Assembly (NCBI GenBank): GCA_030549495.1
Contig: JAUIRK010000936.1
Location: 1,116,001-1,180,000 of the forward strand
Length of the DNA stretch: 64,000 bases
Source of the DNA: Nectonema munidae
Lineage: Eukaryota; Nematomorpha; Nectonematoida; Nectonematidae
Direction of reading: 5' to 3'
Shown: piece after piece, positions 60,225 through 64,000 of the stretch
Position numbering within the stretch: the stretch's first letter is position 1
Layout of the letters: each line of letters opens with the position of its first letter
Notes under the pieces: model-generated
Databases searched by the model: none
What the model saw: the letters and a program-made list of their open reading frames with translations, nothing else
Told to the model about the DNA's origin: nothing
Made by a program: the position numbers and the translations under genes

Positions 60225-63200
60225 TTCGTAGCATTAACGATTACATCATGGCAATAATTTTATCTTTGAAGTCATTTTAAGAAATACCATTTATATAACT
60301 TATATAAAACTGAATAGATAGGTCCGAAATTCTTGACAGTTAAAACTTAAAAACAATAAAAATCCGCCCCTAAAAATTGTAATCCGCCCTAAAAACTTTT
60401 GTAGCATTAACGATTACATCATGGCAATAATTTTATCTTTGAAGTCATTTTAAGAAATACCATTTATATAACTTATATAAAACTGAATAGATAGGTCCGA
60501 AATTCTTGACAGTTAAAACTTAAAAACAATAAAAATCCGCCCCTAAAAATTGTAATCCGCCCTAAAAACTTTTGTAGCATTAACGATTACATCATGGCAA
60601 TAATTTTATCTTTGAAGTCATTTTAGGAAATACCATTTATATAACTTATATAAAACTGAATAGATAGGTCCGAAATTCTTGACAGTTAAAACTTAAAAAC
60701 AATAAAAATCCGCCCCTAAAAATTGTAATCCGCCCTAAAAACTTTTGTAGCATTAACGATTACATCATGGCAATAATTTTATCTTTGAAGTCATTTTAGG
60801 AAATACCATTTATATAACTTATATAAAACTGAATAGATAGGTCCGAAATTCTTGACAGTTAAAACTTAAAAACAATAAAAATCCGCCCCTAAAAATTGTA
60901 ATCCGCCCTAAAAACTTTTGTAGCATTAACGATTACATCATGGCAATAATTTTATCTTTGAAGTCATTTTAGGAAATACCATTTATATAACTTATATAAA
61001 ACTGAATAGATAGGTCCGAAATTCTTGACAGTTAAAACTTAAAAACAATAAAAATCGGCCCCTAAAAATTGTAATCCGCCCTAAAAACTTTCGTAACATT
61101 AACGATTACATCATGGCAATAATTTTATCTTTGAAGTCATTTTAAGAAATACCATTTATATAACTTATATAAAACTGAATAGATAGGTCCGAAATTCTTG
61201 ACAGTTAAAACTTAAAAACAATAAAAATCCGCCCCTAAAAATTGTAATCCGCCCTAAAAACTTTTGTAGCATTAACGATTACATCATGGCAATAATTTTA
61301 TCTTTGAAGTCATTTTAGGAAATACCATTTATATAACTTATATAAAACTGAATAGATAGGTCCGAAATTCTTGACAGTTAAAACTTAAAAACAATAAAAA
61401 TCCGCCCCTAAAAATTGTAATCCGCCCTAAAAACTTTCGTAACATTAACGATTACATCATGGCAATAATTTTATCTTTGAAGTCATTTTAAGAAATACCA
61501 TTTATATAACTTATATAAAACTGAATAGATAGGTCCGAAATTCTTGACAGTTAAAACTTAAAAACAATAAAAATCCGCCCCTAAAAATTGTAATCCGCCC
61601 TAAAAACTTTTGTAGCATTAACGATTACATCATGGCAATAATTTTATCTTTGAAGTCATTTTAGGAAATACCATTTATATAACTTATATAAAACTGAATA
61701 GATAGGTCCGAAATTCTTGACAGTTAAAACTTAAAAACAATAAAAATCCGCCCCTAAAAATTGTAATCCGCCCTAAAAACTTTCGTAACATTAACGATTA
61801 CATCATGGCAATAATTTTATCTTTGAAGTCATTTTAAGAAATACCATTTATATAACTTATATAAAACTGAATAGATAGGTCCGAAATTCTTGACAGTTAA
61901 AACTTAAAAACAATAAAAATCCGCCCCTAAAAATTGTAATCCGCCCTAAAAACTTTTGTAGCATTAACGATTACATCATGGCAATAATTTTATCTTTGAA
62001 GTCATTTTAGGAAATACCATTTATATAACTTATATAAAACTGAATAGATAGGTCCGAAATTCTTGACAGTTAAAACTTAAAAACAATAAAAATCCGCCCC
62101 TAAAAATTGTAATCCGCCCTAAAAACTTTTGTAACATTAACGATTACATCATGGCAATAATTTTATCTTTGAAGTCATTTTAAGAAATACCATTTATATA
62201 ACTTATATAAAACTGAATAGATAGGTCCGAAATTCTTGACAGTTAAAACTTAAAAACAATAAAAATCCGCCCCTAAAAATTGTAATCCGCCCTAAAAACT
62301 TTCGTAACATTAACGATTACATCATGGCAATAATTTTATCTTTGAAGTCATTTTAAGAAATACCATTTATATAACTTATATAAAACTGAATAGATAGGTC
62401 CGAAATTCTTGACAGTTAAAACTTAAAAACAATAAAAATCCGCCCCTAAAAATTGTAATCCGCCCTAAAAACTTTCGTAACATTAACGATTACATCATGG
62501 CAATAATTTTATCTTTGAAGTCATTTTAAGAAATACCATTTATATAACTTATATAAAACTGAATAGATAGGTCCGAAATTCTTGACAGTTAAAACTTAAA
62601 AACAATAAAAATCCGCCCCTAAAAATTGTAATCCGCCCTAAAAACTTTTGTAGCATTAACGATTACATCATGGCAATAATTTTATCTTTGAAGTCATTTT
62701 AAGAAATACCATTTATATAACTTATATAAAACTGAATAGATAGGTCCGAAATTCTTGACAGTTAAAACTTAAAAACAATAAAAATCCGCCCCTAAAAATT
62801 GTAATCCGCCCTAAAAACTTTCGTAACATTAACGATTACATCATGGCAATAATTTTATCTTTGAAGTCATTTTAAGAAATACCATTTATATAACTTATAT
62901 AAAACTGAATAGATAGGTCCGAAATTCTTGACAGTTAAAACTTAAAAACAATAAAAATCCGCCCCTAAAAATTGTAATCCGCCCTAAAAACTTTCGTAAC
63001 ATTAACGATTACATCATGGCAATAATTTTATCTTTGAAGTCATTTTAAGAAATACCATTTATATAACTTATATAAAACTGAATAGATAGGTCCGAAATTC
63101 TTGACAGTTAAAACTTAAAAACAATAAAAATCCGCCCCTAAAAATTGTAATCCGCCCTAAAAACTTTCGTAACATTAACGATTACATCATGGCAATAATT

Positions 63201-64000
63201 TTATCTTTGAAGTCATTTTAAGAAATACCATTTATATAACTTATATAAAACTGAATAGATAGGTCCGAAATTCTTGACAGTTAAAACTTAAAAACAATAA
63301 AAATCCGCCCCTAAAAATTGTAATCCGCCCTAAAAACTTTTGTAGCATTAACGATTACATCATGGCAATAATTTTATCTTTGAAGTCATTTTAGGAAATA
63401 CCATTTATATAACTTATATAAAACTGAATAGATAGGTCCGAAATTCTTGACAGTTAAAACTTAAAAACAATAAAAATCCGCCCCTAAAAATTGTAATCCG
63501 CCCTAAAAACTTTCGTAACATTAACGATTACATCATGGCAATAATTTTATCTTTGAAGTCATTTTAAGAAATACCATTTATATAACTTATATAAAACTGA
63601 ATAGATAGGTCCGAAATTCTTGACAGTTAAAACTTAAAAACAATAAAAATCCGCCCCTAAAAATTGTAATCCGCCCTAAAAACTTTCGTAACATTAACGA
63701 TTACATCATGGCAATAATTTTATCTTTGAAGTCATTTTAAGAAATACCATTTATATAACTTATATAAAACTGAATAGATAGGTCCGAAATTCTTGACAGT
63801 TAAAACTTAAAAACAATAAAAATCCGCCCCTAAAAATTGTAATCCGCCCTAAAAACTTTTGTAGCATTAACGATTACATCATGGCAATAATTTTATCTTT
63901 GAAGTCATTTTAGGAAATACCATTTATATAACTTATATAAAACTGAATAGATAGGTCCGAAATTCTTGACAGTTAAAACTTAAAAACAATAAAAATCCGC
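60225..64000 (+). repeat. 173-bp satellite array
   Basis: The marker GCATTAACGATTACATCATG (or ACATTAACG...) recurs every 173 bases from 60231 to 63864: 21 complete units and a partial one cut by the window end. Units are almost identical. Two main variants exist: TTTTGTAGCATT, usually with TTTTAGGAAAT, and TTTCGTAACATT, with TTTTAAGAAAT. A few units are mixed. Each unit has an internal near-duplication of about 20 bases: AATCCGCCCCTAAAAATTGT followed by AATCCGCCCTAAAAACTTTT. The left edge is sharp, at CTTTCGTAGC. Short frames in the array are accidents of the repeat. Confidence 0.97.

Noticed and set aside
60225-64000. Regularly spaced repeats that might suggest a CRISPR array
   Set aside because: The whole 173-bp unit repeats without unique spacers; this is a eukaryotic satellite.

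Overview
The window reads as a stretch of AT-rich animal nuclear DNA. The grounds are spliceosomal introns with GT-AG ends, a class A GPCR gene, polyadenylation signals, and a dense mix of piggyBac, hAT, LINE, Tc1/mariner-like, pogo-like and foldback elements, ending in a long satellite array. An arthropod, perhaps a copepod-like crustacean, is my best guess, from general resemblance only. No bacterial operon, CRISPR array, rRNA, tRNA or viral gene set was recognised, and no LTR or capsid-bearing element was identified.

Three host gene models are supported, each by splice sites whose reading phases agree. (1) A two-exon minus-strand gene at 10861-11192 encodes a 77-residue secreted protein with three cysteines. 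(2) A four-exon plus-strand gene at 28351-33137 encodes a 420-residue, cysteine-free protein with a signal peptide and a late coiled coil; its function is unknown. (3) A two-exon plus-strand gene at 54201-56521 encodes a 333-residue class A GPCR-like receptor with an ERY motif but an atypical TM7.

The rest is largely transposon territory. 3.1-5.9 kb holds a foldback element, a TIR element with 9-bp target duplications, a 114-bp tandem duplication and a Tc1/mariner-like relic. 12.5-24.4 kb holds a hAT-like miniature element, fragments of several hAT transposases, a complete 651-bp hAT deletion derivative with 8-bp target duplication, and a pogo/Tigger relic. 26.3-27.8 kb holds a foldback element and a hAT relic. 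From 33.9 to 45.8 kb is a cluster: two related piggyBac elements in opposite orientation (33908-37244 and 39296-42644), a LINE reverse transcriptase relic between them, and nested hAT relics. 49.5-50.3 kb has a weak MULE-like relic. Just 3' of the GPCR lies a 414-bp hAT derivative with a perfect 8-bp target duplication.

From about 60225 to the window end runs a satellite array with a strict 173-bp period: 21 full units plus a partial one. Two unit variants partly alternate, which suggests higher-order repeats and recent homogenisation.

Nothing here amounts to a new multi-gene system. The most interesting items are the two unrecognised secreted proteins, the odd GPCR, the piggyBac pair with an intron conserved in position and phase, the hAT derivatives that keep only the transposase C-terminus, and the satellite organisation.
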